Source of the DNA: a virus
Virus record (IMG/VR): IMGVR_UViG_3300046747_000644
Span: 1 to 49,319 of that record
Direction: 5' to 3' (one strand)
DNA length: 49,319 bases
The first letter of the stretch is position 1, and every line of letters begins with the position of its first letter. The position numbers and the translations under genes are program-made. Below are positions 29,398 through 37,636 of the stretch, piece after piece. The notes beneath the pieces were generated by a model. That model did not search any database. It saw nothing but the letters and a program-made list of their open reading frames with translations, and was not told where the DNA came from.

Positions 29398-31536
29398 ATG
29401 GGGGTCTGGGACCGGCTGTTCGACTGGCTCTCCTCGCGCTCGGACGCGTCCGCTCAGTTGCCGATGCTTCCGGGTCCGGTCGAGGTCGGCGAGGCGCGCG
29501 CGGACTCGACGTGGAATCCGTTCACGGGGCTCGGCGGCTGGGGCGACAAGGGAGCGGTCGCGCGCCCGAACCTCTGCGCGATCCCGCTCTCGGATCGCGA
29601 GCTCGACTCGTCGTACCGACACGGCGGGATCCCGAGGCGGATCGTCGACTTGTTGCCGAACGAGGCGACGCGGCGCGGCTGGGACGTGCCGGAGATCCCG
29701 GCGACACTCGAGTCCGATCTCTGCGTGTACGACGCGATCTGCGACGCAGGGAAGGCCGCACAGCTCCACGGCGACGCGATCGTGCTGCTCGTCACCGAGG
29801 ACGACGTGCCGCCCGCCTTCCGAAGCCGCCCCGATCTGTGGCTGCAAGAGCCGCTCGACCTCGAGCGCGTCGGCATGGTGCAGTCCCTACCGGTCTTCGA
29901 CGTCTGGGAGGCCAGCCCCGCCGAGTGGGAGCGCGACGTGCGGCAGCCGGGCTACCGCCTGCCCAGGATCTGGAACATCGGCGCCGACGGCCTCAACACG
30001 CGCGTGCACGCGTCCCGGGTGCTGCTGCTGCGAGGTGCGAAGCGCTCCCCGGGCCAGATGCGCGCGGGCTGGGGGCGCAGCAACGGCCTGCCGGACGACT
30101 CGATCCTGCAGGCCATCTGGGACCAGGTGCGGCACCTGACCGAGACCCACCAGGGCGGCGCGGTGCTGGCCCAGGAGCTGAGCGTCAACGTGTTGAAGGT
30201 GGCGACGCTGCCCCAGAAGGCCACCGGCGACGACGCGAGCGCGTTTCAGACGGTGCTGCGCAGGATCGCGCAGTCGATCGGGCTCCTGAACATGGTCGTG
30301 CTCGGGCCCAACGACACCTACGAGAAGAAGGCCACGCCCGCGACCGGGTTCGCCGACCTCTCCGAGGCCGCCCAGGCGATGCTCTCGACGGTGCTCGGGT
30401 GGCCGCGCTCGATGCTCTCCGGCGAAGCGCCTGGCGGGCTGTCCACGGACGACCAGTCCGGCCTCGAGCGCGAGCGGAAGGTGATCAGCACCTACCAGGA
30501 GCAGCGCCTCCGCAGGCCCTTGGAGCAGCTGTACACCGTGCTGTACGCGAGCCAGGACGGCCCGACGGGTGGGGTGGTGCCGGACGAGTGGTCGCTCACG
30601 TTCCGCCCGCTGAACGAGCCCAGCGACAAGGAGATCGCCGATCTCCGGCTGGTGATCGCGCAGGCCGACCAGATCAACACTGGCATCGGCGTCTACACGT
30701 CGGCCGACGTCGCGCGGTCGCGGTTCGGGCCGAACGGCTACAGCACCGAGCTCGAGCCGGTCGAGCCGCCCGACGAGGAGCGGCAGGGTCTCGGCGCCGA
30801 GCTGCGCGGACGCGGCGGGCTCGCTGCGCTCCCGGCGCTCATCGATCGCGGCGTGCTCACCGAGCAGACCGCGGCCGATCTGCTCGGCCTGCCCCCGCCG
30901 CCGGAGCCAGATCCGAGCGAGGAGGCAGCGATCGCAGCGGCCCACCAGGCGCTCCAGCAGCCCCCGCCTCCAGACGGGGGCGCACCCACCGACCCCACGA
31001 ACACCGACGCGATCTCGCCGGACTCGGTCTGCCTGCTGGTGCCAGCCGCCGACACCGGGCTGCGCGCCGCTGTCGAGCGCGCGATCGGGCAGACGCTCAC
31101 CACGGAGGCCGAGCCCCACGTCATGCTGCTGTACGTCGGAACCGGGCTCGATGACGCGGCGGTCGCCGAGGTCGTCCAGGTCGCCACGGACGAGGCCGGG
31201 CGCGCGAGCTCGGGCACGCTCGCGAGCGGCGCGGTCCGATCCTTCCCGGCCGGCACCGACGGCACCCCGATCGTGGTGGAGTTCAGCGACACCTGGGCGG
31301 TGCAGGGCCTGCATGACGCGCTGCTGGCCCGGCTCGCGCACCTGATCAGCGCGCAGCAATTCCGGAACTACCGCCCGCACGTCACGATCGGGTACGCGCC
31401 CCAGCCGCTGTCGGCCGAGGCGCTCGGCGCGCTCGCCGGGGTCGACGCGTCGGCGGTCCGCGTCCCGATCTCGGCGGTCGTCGTCGAGGTCGGGAAGGAG
31501 ACACGGGCGGTGACCCCGATCGGAGCGAGTTCGTGA
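29398..31536 (+). CDS. Portal protein (DUF1073-like) fused to C-terminal 2H phosphoesterase (Acb1-like) domain, 712 aa
   Basis: ATG 29398 (MGVWDRLFDWL) has GAGGAG six bases upstream. Residues 1-500 are a portal of the DUF1073/HI1409 type: YRHGGIPRRIVDLLPNEATRRGW near the start, then the AILSTVLGWPRSMLSGEAPGGLST-type region (about 315-350), and long helices. Portals form the DNA channel at one capsid vertex. After a Pro-rich linker (510-540) the last 170 residues form a 2H-phosphoesterase-like domain with H574-V-M576 and H661-V-T663-I-G-Y. Acb1, an anti-CBASS enzyme that cleaves cyclic nucleotides, belongs to this fold, and portal proteins of this type are sometimes annotated with Acb1. Here the Thr/Ser of the first HxT is Met, so activity is uncertain. 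Confidence 0.8.
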   Translation: MGVWDRLFDWLSSRSDASAQLPMLPGPVEVGEARADSTWNPFTGLGGWGDKGAVARPNLCAIPLSDRELDSSYRHGGIPRRIVDLLPNEATRRGWDVPEIPATLESDLCVYDAICDAGKAAQLHGDAIVLLVTEDDVPPAFRSRPDLWLQEPLDLERVGMVQSLPVFDVWEASPAEWERDVRQPGYRLPRIWNIGADGLNTRVHASRVLLLRGAKRSPGQMRAGWGRSNGLPDDSILQAIWDQVRHLTETHQGGAVLAQELSVNVLKVATLPQKATGDDASAFQTVLRRIAQSIGLLNMVVLGPNDTYEKKATPATGFADLSEAAQAMLSTVLGWPRSMLSGEAPGGLSTDDQSGLERERKVISTYQEQRLRRPLEQLYTVLYASQDGPTGGVVPDEWSLTFRPLNEPSDKEIADLRLVIAQADQINTGIGVYTSADVARSRFGPNGYSTELEPVEPPDEERQGLGAELRGRGGLAALPALIDRGVLTEQTAADLLGLPPPPEPDPSEEAAIAAAHQALQQPPPPDGGAPTDPTNTDAISPDSVCLLVPAADTGLRAAVERAIGQTLTTEAEPHVMLLYVGTGLDDAAVAEVVQVATDEAGRASSGTLASGAVRSFPAGTDGTPIVVEFSDTWAVQGLHDALLARLAHLISAQQFRNYRPHVTIGYAPQPLSAEALGALAGVDASAVRVPISAVVVEVGKETRAVTPIGASS

Positions 31537-31727
31537 GCGGCCGCCGGGCGAAGAGGGGGCGCAAGGAGATCCGCCTGCAGGTCCGAGTCGCCTGCGCCGT
31601 CGACCCCTCGGAGGTCGATGCGCGCTGGCTCGACTACTACCTGAAGGCGTACTCCAGGCACTACCCCGCGAGGTGGGTGCGGCGACAGCTACAGCGAGGG
31701 CTGCGGCCGATCGAGGCCAGCGCATGA
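31533..31727 (+). CDS. Small basic protein, 64 aa
   Basis: GTG 31533 overlaps the portal stop. Highly basic N-terminus (SGRRAKRGRKEIRLQVRV), then DARWLDYYLKAYSRHYPARWVRRQLQRGL, a helical Arg/Tyr-rich part. It is coupled to the next gene by ATGA. Possibly DNA or capsid interacting; no family recognised. Confidence 0.6.
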   Translation: MSGRRAKRGRKEIRLQVRVACAVDPSEVDARWLDYYLKAYSRHYPARWVRRQLQRGLRPIEASA

Positions 31728-31918
31728 GGCCCGGCGCGCTCGTCCGCTCGACGTACCGAGCACGCTGGGTGGGCGTGGTGCTCGACCTCGAGCGGACTCG
31801 GTTCGGCGATCAGATCGCGCTCGTGAAACCGCTCCGAACCTCGTGGGGCGCTCCGCAGGGCAAGCACGTCAAGGCGCGGTGGATCGGCGTCGGGTGGCTC
31901 GAACCGGTGCCCGCGTGA
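31724..31918 (+). CDS. Small SH3/KOW-like protein, 64 aa
   Basis: ATG 31724 overlaps the previous stop, and its stop overlaps GTG 31915. The sequence PGALVRSTYRARWVGVVLDLERTRFGDQIALV has the rhythm of a small SH3-like beta barrel (KOW type). The plus-strand gene at 44623 has a similar pattern. Function unknown. Confidence 0.6.
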   Translation: MRPGALVRSTYRARWVGVVLDLERTRFGDQIALVKPLRTSWGAPQGKHVKARWIGVGWLEPVPA

Positions 31919-32625
31919 AGCCCCGCCGCGCCTACTGGCCCCGGCACCTCGAGCGCCAGCTCGCGGCCCGGCTCCGTCGTCGGGCCCGGGTCGTCCGGAC
32001 GGTGGTGCTCGAGCAGCTCCACGGCGCGCGCCGGGACAGCGACGCCCGCGCGGACAACGTGTTCGGATCCGGCTCGCTGGGCCCCAGGATCCGACTCGCG
32101 GTGGCGAGATCGCTGCCGATCCCGCCCTCGTCGCTCCGACCGGTCGCCAGGGCCGTCGACGCGTCCGTGACCTCGGCCGTGATGACCGACCTCGATGCCA
32201 CGACGCAGCCTCCAGCGGGCGCTACGGCGGGCGACCTCGACGCGTGGGCCCAGACCACCGCCGCTCGCGTCTCCGCGTTCGAGGAGGCCCTCGTCGACCA
32301 GGCGATGGCCGCCGCCGAGGGAGCAAGTGATCCGGTGGCCGCGGCGCGAGCGGCGCTCGAGAAGGCCGAAGACCGGGCGGCGCTGCTCGCGCGTGACGCG
32401 ACGGGCGATCTAGTCGCCGCGGTCACGCAGACGCGGGCGCAGCAGCTCGGATCGGACCGGTACGTCTGGCGGTCGCAGGAGGACGACCGCGTGAGGCCCT
32501 TGCACGACGAGCTCGACGACACGATCCGCAGCTGGGACGATCCGCACCCGACCGAGGGCCACCCTGGCGACGCGCCCAACTGCCGGTGCTGGGCGCAGGC
32601 GCTGCCGATCGGCGAGGGGCCGTGA
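31915..32625 (+). CDS. Head morphogenesis protein (Mu gpF / SPP1 gp7-like), 236 aa
   Basis: GTG 31915 overlaps the previous stop. The C-terminal signature of the phage head morphogenesis family is clear: DRYVWRSQEDDRVRPLHDELDD then HPGDAPNCRCWAQALP, i.e. H-x-x-x-x-x-D...P.D..NCRC. The N-terminal half is helical. Minor head proteins of this group associate with the portal, and the gene is in the usual place between portal and terminase. Confidence 0.85.
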   Translation: MKPRRAYWPRHLERQLAARLRRRARVVRTVVLEQLHGARRDSDARADNVFGSGSLGPRIRLAVARSLPIPPSSLRPVARAVDASVTSAVMTDLDATTQPPAGATAGDLDAWAQTTAARVSAFEEALVDQAMAAAEGASDPVAAARAALEKAEDRAALLARDATGDLVAAVTQTRAQQLGSDRYVWRSQEDDRVRPLHDELDDTIRSWDDPHPTEGHPGDAPNCRCWAQALPIGEGP

Positions 32626-34148
32626 CGCTGGCAGCCACGCACGCGCAGGCGGTGGCCGCCCGTCGACTGATCGACCAAGAGCGCACCTGGCGCGCGCAGG
32701 CGCAGGCGCTCGCGTTCACCGAGCCCGACCCCGAGATCGGGCGGAGGCACCTCCTCGAGTTCGTGAGGTGGTCGCACCGCAGCTACCTCGCCGGCTGGTT
32801 CCACCGCGAGCTGTGCGCCGAGCTCGAGCGGTTCTCGCGCGACGTCGCGGCGGGCCGCAACCCGCGGTTGTTGATCGCCGCCCCGCCCCGCCACGGCAAG
32901 AGCCAGATCGTCTCGCGCGCGTTCCCGGTCTGGCACCTGGGCAACCACCCCGACCACGAGGTCGTCGTCGCGAGCTACGGCCAGGAGCTCGCGAACGACA
33001 TGAGCCGCGACGCCCGGGTGATCCGGGATCGAGTACTCGAAGAGCCCGGGCTCGGTTGGGGCCACCTCGCGCCGAGCGACAAGGACGGCGTCGAGTACTG
33101 GCGGACCGCGGGCGGTGGCTCGTACAAGGCGGTCGGCGCCGGCGGTCCGCTGACGGGGCGAGGCGCGCACGTCCTCGTCCTCGACGACCTGCTGAAGAAC
33201 CACAAGGAGGCCGACTCCGAAACCGTCCGGGAAGACCGCTGGCACTGGTACACGAGCACCGCCTACACGCGTCTCGCCCCCGGCGGCGGGGTGCTGATGA
33301 TGGCCACGAGGTGGCACGACGAGGACCCGAGCGGCAGGGCGCTCGCGCAGCTCCAGCGCGGCGAGGAAGCCTGGCGCGTCGTGTCGTTCCCGGCCGTCGC
33401 CGAGGAAGACGAGGAGTTCCGTCTCGCCGGCGAGGCGCTCCACGCCGAGCGCTACGACCTCGAGCGGCTCACCCAGATCCAGGGGGTGCTCACGCCTCGG
33501 CAGTGGGCCGCGCTCTACCAGCAGCGACCCATCCCGGCCGGCGGGAACCTGCTGAAACCGCACTGGGTCCGCCGGTACGACTGGGATCCGCAGCGACCGC
33601 CCGAGCGCTGGCCCCTGATCGTGGTGACGGTCGATGCGACCTTCAAGAAGACGACGGCGGGGAGCTTCGTCAGCATCCAGGGCTGGGCCATCCAGGGCAC
33701 CAAGCGGTTCTTGCTCGGCGAGATCCACGCGCGCATGGACTACGTCGAGCTGCGCGAGGCGACGCGCACGGCCTGCGCAACCTGGCACCCGCAGTACACG
33801 CTGGTCGAGCTCAAGGCGAACGGACCCGCGCTGATCCGCGACCTGGCCGACGAGATCCCGGGGCTCATCGGATTCGATCCCGACGGGTTCGGCGACAAGA
33901 TGACCCGCGCCCAGCTCTCGATGCAGGCCTGGGCGACCGGGCGCGTCTACCTGCCCTCGGCCGAGTGGATGCCGACCGTGAATGAGTACATCGCCGAGCT
34001 CCTCTCGTTCCCGATCGGCCCGGACGATCGGATGGACGCCTGGTCGCAGCTCCACCTCTGGCTCGCCGACAACGAGGCACTGACCCGCGGCAACGAGGAG
34101 ATCTACGGCGCCCTCGATGCCTTGCTGTCGGAACTCGGCGCGGGCTGA
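32622..34148 (+). CDS. terL: Terminase large subunit, 508 aa
   Basis: GTG 32622 overlaps the previous stop. ATPase domain: Walker A APPRHGKS (K93), Walker B VLVLDDLL (about 183-190), followed by the coupling region (MMATRWHDEDPSG). C-terminal RNase-H-like nuclease domain with VTVDATFKKT (about 335), a second acidic site near ELKANGP and DDRMDAWSQ toward the end. It packages DNA into proheads through the portal. Length and motif order are normal. The last 46 bases overlap the convergent RHH gene. The small subunit is on the opposite strand 670 bases away. Confidence 0.93.
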   Translation: MTLAATHAQAVAARRLIDQERTWRAQAQALAFTEPDPEIGRRHLLEFVRWSHRSYLAGWFHRELCAELERFSRDVAAGRNPRLLIAAPPRHGKSQIVSRAFPVWHLGNHPDHEVVVASYGQELANDMSRDARVIRDRVLEEPGLGWGHLAPSDKDGVEYWRTAGGGSYKAVGAGGPLTGRGAHVLVLDDLLKNHKEADSETVREDRWHWYTSTAYTRLAPGGGVLMMATRWHDEDPSGRALAQLQRGEEAWRVVSFPAVAEEDEEFRLAGEALHAERYDLERLTQIQGVLTPRQWAALYQQRPIPAGGNLLKPHWVRRYDWDPQRPPERWPLIVVTVDATFKKTTAGSFVSIQGWAIQGTKRFLLGEIHARMDYVELREATRTACATWHPQYTLVELKANGPALIRDLADEIPGLIGFDPDGFGDKMTRAQLSMQAWATGRVYLPSAEWMPTVNEYIAELLSFPIGPDDRMDAWSQLHLWLADNEALTRGNEEIYGALDALLSELGAG

Positions 34149-34315
34149 CCCGGGACGGCGGGTGGCGGGTCGGCGAGCAGGATCGCAAGCGCCCAGTCGC
34201 TGAAGTCGAGCCCGACCGCGGCCGCGCGGCGGTGCAGCTCGGCGTGCGCGACCTCGGTGACGCGGATGACCATCCGCTTGTTGGCGGTGGCGTCTCTCTT
34301 CGGCGGTCTCCCCAC
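34103..34315 (-). CDS. Ribbon-helix-helix-type regulator, 70 aa
   Basis: ATG 34315 (MGRPPKRDATANKRMVIRVTEVAHAEL). The beta strand KRMVIRV, helix EVAHAELHRRAAAVG and helix DFSDWALAILL form an RHH/CopG-like pattern. The start lies 18 bases from the double TGTGCACA operator, consistent with autoregulation. It overlaps the 3' end of terL on the other strand. The tail is Pro/Ser-rich. Confidence 0.7.
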   Translation of the reverse strand: MGRPPKRDATANKRMVIRVTEVAHAELHRRAAAVGLDFSDWALAILLADPPPAVPGQPAPSSDSKASRAP

Positions 34316-34333
34316 GGTGTCACCTCTCGATCT

Positions 34334-34378
34334 TTATGTGTGCACATTACGAGGATCGTGATTACTGTGCACACATAA
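34334..34378. promoter_or_regulatory. Double operator, perfect 13-bp inverted repeat
   Basis: TTATGTGTGCACA (34334-34346) and its exact complement (34366-34378) flank a 19-bp spacer. Each arm contains the 8-bp palindrome TGTGCACA, with centres 27 bp apart. It lies between the RHH gene (leftward) and the gene at 34393 (rightward), so it is the likely binding site of the RHH protein, covering both promoters. An ATG inside the left arm opens a longer frame for the 34393 gene but is unlikely to be used. Confidence 0.75.
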
Positions 34379-34392
34379 CACCGAGGTGCTCG

Positions 34393-34848
34393 ATGGTCGC
34401 CACCGCCGCTCCGAAGATCGCCCGCCACGCCGCCCCTTCGACCTGGACGAAGGCTCAGCGCGCCGAGCTCGAGAAGCGCCTCGCGGCGGTCGGTACCACG
34501 ATCACCGAGCTGTCCGACGCCCGCGAGCTGATGGGCTTCCCGCGCCTCTCGGACAGCAGCGACTGGGACCGCGCGAACTGCCACCTCAACGTCGGGAGCC
34601 CGGAGTGTCAGACCGCCCTCGCGCAGGTCCGCTCGTGCCGGGCGTGGCTCGATGAGCAGCTCACGAAGCTCCCCGCCGAGAAGGTCCGCCGGGCTCGGTA
34701 CCTCCTCGAGATCGACCGGAAGCGTTCGCTCCGGCTCGGGGAGCTCTCCGCTCTCGTTGGTCTCGCGAGTCAGCTCGCCGAGGAGCCCCGCCGGTACGGG
34801 GCGACGTTCCACAAGGTCTACACCGAGGAGGAGCTCTTCGGCGGCTGA
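34393..34848 (+). CDS. Hypothetical protein, 151 aa, under the double operator
   Basis: ATG 34393 (MVATAAPKIARH) has CGAGG upstream and is preferred to ATG 34336, which lies within the operator. The protein is helical and charged, with ELEKRLAAVGTTITELSDARELMGF and LDEQLTKLPAEKVRRARYLLEIDRKRSLRLGE. No clear HTH. It converges with terS and overlaps its end by 31 bases. Function unknown; tight control by its own operator suggests a regulatory or toxic activity. Confidence 0.6.
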   Translation: MVATAAPKIARHAAPSTWTKAQRAELEKRLAAVGTTITELSDARELMGFPRLSDSSDWDRANCHLNVGSPECQTALAQVRSCRAWLDEQLTKLPAEKVRRARYLLEIDRKRSLRLGELSALVGLASQLAEEPRRYGATFHKVYTEEELFGG

Positions 34849-35348
34849 CCGAGCAGCGTGTCGACCCCGCGAGCCATCGCCTCGAGCTGCTCCGGGGTGG
34901 CCGCGGCGACGGCCTGGTCGGAGAACAGCGGCTGCACCGCGACCTGGGCCTCGACCCGAACCGGTCCGCCGTCCTTCCCCGTGATCTCCTGGCGGCGCCC
35001 GTAGGTGTCGGGGTCGAGACGCTCGGCGAGCCATCGGGCGTTCTGGGTGGCCACCATCAGGTTCCGGCTTCGAAGCCCTTTCAACAGCACCTTGCCGATC
35101 TCGCGCTTCAGCGAAGCGCTCGCCGCCTCGACCCTCCTCAAGAATTCGTCGTAAGGCGCCTCCCCCGCCCGTCCACGTCCGAGCCAGTTGTGGAGCGTGG
35201 CCACGCTGATCCCGGCATCGATGGCCGCCGCGTCCTTCCCCATCCCGTTGCGGACCCGGTCTGCCACCGCCTCGATCATCTCGGGGGTGCACTTCGTTCG
35301 AGCCCCTCGCCGGTTCGATGAGCTGCGGGTGCGAGTCTTCGTGGCCAT
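34818..35348 (-). CDS. terS: Terminase small subunit, 176 aa
   Basis: ATG 35348. The N-terminal DNA-binding domain is a helix-turn-helix (CTPEMIEAVADRVRNGMGKDAAAIDAGISVATLHNWLGRGR), followed by APYDEFLRRVEAASASLKREI, a widely conserved terminase small-subunit pattern, then an oligomerisation helix and a variable tail. It recognises phage DNA for packaging. It is on the strand opposite to terL, downstream of the iteron region, an uncommon arrangement. Confidence 0.82.
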   Translation of the reverse strand: MATKTRTRSSSNRRGARTKCTPEMIEAVADRVRNGMGKDAAAIDAGISVATLHNWLGRGRAGEAPYDEFLRRVEAASASLKREIGKVLLKGLRSRNLMVATQNARWLAERLDPDTYGRRQEITGKDGGPVRVEAQVAVQPLFSDQAVAAATPEQLEAMARGVDTLLGQPPKSSSSV

Positions 35349-35654
35349 GCTCAGAGCCTATCCGGACGATCGGTCACGTCGCCCTCCCGCTCGGGCAGCG
35401 ACGATCTCGTCTGTCCAGCCACTGACCACCCATGGCCACCCACTGATCCACCCGAGGATCTAGACCCCATCTACACTGTCCACCCTGTCCACTCAGATCA
35501 GAGATTCTAGATACAAGAGAGCTGTTCTCTACAGTAAGTGCTCCTGTGCCTACGGGTTCCGCGACTGGACTGGGTGGATTGGGTGGACAGCAAGCCACAG
35601 GACTGCATCCCTGGGTGGACAGGTGGGTGGACAGTGGGTGGACAGCCGGAGGGC
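35349..35654. other. Iteron-rich noncoding region: candidate replication origin
   Basis: About 306 bp without a gene. On the right, TGGGTGGACAG occurs exactly at 35580, 35612, 35624 and 35635, plus a partial copy at 35571. On the left, the reverse form CTGTCCACCCA occurs with small changes at 35411, 35422, 35432, 35443, 35476 and 35485. Between the two arrays is a lower-GC core (about 35494-35560) with an AGAGA/TCTCT hairpin. Inverted iteron arrays around an AT-richer core, next to a helicase gene, are what a theta-type origin looks like. It also must carry the promoter for terS. Repeats may alternatively be operators. Confidence 0.65.
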
Positions 35655-37193
35655 TCACGAGGTGTCCTCCGGTAGCCGTTCAGGGTCGACCCAGTACCGG
35701 CGCGGGCCGCGGTCACCCTCGGGCCCTCCGCGCGTGGGCTTCTCCTGGTCCGACAGCCGCTTCAGCGCGCGGCCGAGCACCTGGCTGCTCGGGACCTTCT
35801 CCTGCGGCCCCAGGATCTCGCGCCAGCACCGCAGCAGCGCTCCCGGCGAGACCCCGACGCGTCCGGTGGTCCGGTCGTGGACGAACGGGTCGCCCTTGCA
35901 CCGGCCACGGACCTCGGGGTCGTCCTGGTACGCCTGGTACGCGGCGAGTACGTCGGCCCCGGTCCCGCGCCGGAGGTGGGAGGAGGCAACCCAGGCGCCC
36001 GCGTCCCCCTCGACCAGGAACCGCTGCCCGGGCGTCACCTTGGGCCCGCGCTCCTGAGCGAGCCAGCGCAGGTGGCAGACGAGCTCGCCCTCTGGCTCCG
36101 CCCAGTCGGCCGTGGCTGCCCATCCGCCCAGGTCGGCGAGGTAGTCGACGGCCGCCGTCTGGACGTCGAAGATGATGATCCTCCGCCCGAGCGCGTGCTC
36201 GGACTGCGACGACAGCTCCTCCCGCCCGAGCCGCAGCGGATCGTCCTCGTTGCTGGTCACGATCACGCGGGGGCAGCCCCGCAGCTCCTCGGGCATCCGG
36301 TTCTTTGCGACGACGGGGTGCTCGCGGTTGCCGGTGAGGCGCCGGAACGCGTCCGGTCGGCTCTCGGCGACCCCCTCGTCGAGCACGACCAGCGGTCCGA
36401 AGATGAGCCCCGCGTTGAAGTCGCCCGTCGCGTGGGTGTAGTCGGTGCGCCCGCCGAGCAGCGTCGTCAGCGCCGCGACGAGCAGCGCCTTGCCCGCCGA
36501 GTCCGGCCCCCTGAACTGCGGGCTCGCGGTCGGCCGGTCGAGCTGCACGGCTGTGGCGAGCCAGTCGAGCAGCGTCTCGATCTGGTGCTCGGGCACGAGC
36601 GAGTAGAGCCAGCCCTCGACGAGCTCGGAACGTCGCGCGGTGCCCTTGCGGATCCGAGCGCCCGGGATCTCGAGGGTCCGCTCAGCCGCATCCCACGCCG
36701 GCCCCGCGGCGTCGTAGGTCCAGCGGATCTCTCGCGCCGTGACCCCGTGGACCTTGTAGGCCTCGCCGGGCTTGAGCTCGCGCACCCCGTGTTCGCCGAC
36801 GGGCACCGTCGTGTCGATCCCGTGGAGGCGTGCGAGCTCCACGACCGAGAGCTCGCGCTGCACCACGAGGTACCGGTCCTCGTCGAGCACCCTCCAGACA
36901 GCCCCGTGGACCACGAGCAGCGGCAGGGGCGGCACCTCGCGCACGGGCGGCCGGGTCCGCTCCTCGACGACCGCTCCCGCCGTGGCCTTCGCGGCCCGCC
37001 GGATCGCCACCCTGTCCTTGTGCTTCAGCTGTCCGAGCAACGCCTCGATCTGACCGGCCCGGATCCCCTGCCTCGCAATCCCGTACAGCGCGCCCGCGTC
37101 CGCGTAGACGCACGACGGATTGCCAGTCCGGACCGCCTCCTGGAGGCGCATCACTGCGACCGCCGGATAGTCGACCTTCGGCTGCTGGCTCAT
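35655..37193 (-). CDS. Replicative helicase/NTPase (SF3-like), 512 aa
   Basis: ATG 37193 (MSQQPKVDYPAV) overlaps the upstream stop. The ATPase core shows Walker A GPDSAGKALL (K235), Walker B VVLDEGVAES (D272-E273) and a sensor-like RVIVTSNEDDP, as in phage D5/DUF5906 superfamily 3 helicases. Residues 1-60 are a small helical domain; there is no primase domain. The C-terminal 150 residues look like winged-helix DNA-binding (ALLRCWREILGPQEKV). It would unwind the origin just downstream. Confidence 0.75.
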   Translation of the reverse strand: MSQQPKVDYPAVAVMRLQEAVRTGNPSCVYADAGALYGIARQGIRAGQIEALLGQLKHKDRVAIRRAAKATAGAVVEERTRPPVREVPPLPLLVVHGAVWRVLDEDRYLVVQRELSVVELARLHGIDTTVPVGEHGVRELKPGEAYKVHGVTAREIRWTYDAAGPAWDAAERTLEIPGARIRKGTARRSELVEGWLYSLVPEHQIETLLDWLATAVQLDRPTASPQFRGPDSAGKALLVAALTTLLGGRTDYTHATGDFNAGLIFGPLVVLDEGVAESRPDAFRRLTGNREHPVVAKNRMPEELRGCPRVIVTSNEDDPLRLGREELSSQSEHALGRRIIIFDVQTAAVDYLADLGGWAATADWAEPEGELVCHLRWLAQERGPKVTPGQRFLVEGDAGAWVASSHLRRGTGADVLAAYQAYQDDPEVRGRCKGDPFVHDRTTGRVGVSPGALLRCWREILGPQEKVPSSQVLGRALKRLSDQEKPTRGGPEGDRGPRRYWVDPERLPEDTS

Positions 37194-37636
37194 CGGGTCC
37201 TCAGCCCGGGCAGCACCGGCCTGGGCGGTAGCTCGTCGAGCCCGATGGGCGCCGCCTGGGCCGCCAGACGCCCGAGCTCGATCCCGATGCGCATCCCCTC
37301 GAGCACGCCCGCCCACCAGTCCGGCGGGAGTTCGCCAGGGTCGGGCAGGCCGAGGCGGACGCGGGCATCGATCTCGCGCCGCGCTTCCTTGTAGTCGTAC
37401 GCCTCGTCCCTCAGGCTCGCGTACGGGTCGCGAGCCTCGTACGCCCACCCGGGCATCGTCCAGCCAGCCGGCGGTCCCTCGAGCCACCACGCCCCCTCGC
37501 CCTCATCGGTCGGGTGGGCCTCGTACTCGAGCGGCTCGACCGGTTCGAGGATCTGCCGGGCCAGGTCGAGGAGCTCCTGGTCGCCCGGATCGATGCTGTC
37601 GAGCAGCTCCGCCACCGCCGCCTGAGCTGGGTTCAT
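37190..37636 (-). CDS. Hypothetical protein, 148 aa
   Basis: ATG 37636 overlaps the exonuclease stop. The protein is acidic, helical, and Trp-rich (EGEGAWWLEGPPAGWTMPGW) with EALDSIDPGDQELLDLARQIL near the start. No family recognised. Replication-cluster member by position. Confidence 0.6.
   Translation of the reverse strand: MNPAQAAVAELLDSIDPGDQELLDLARQILEPVEPLEYEAHPTDEGEGAWWLEGPPAGWTMPGWAYEARDPYASLRDEAYDYKEARREIDARVRLGLPDPGELPPDWWAGVLEGMRIGIELGRLAAQAAPIGLDELPPRPVLPGLRTR

Noticed and set aside
35411-35645. Short repeats considered as a CRISPR array
   Set aside because: Repeats are 11 bp, irregularly spaced, in both orientations, without uniform spacers or cas genes; iterons or operators fit better.
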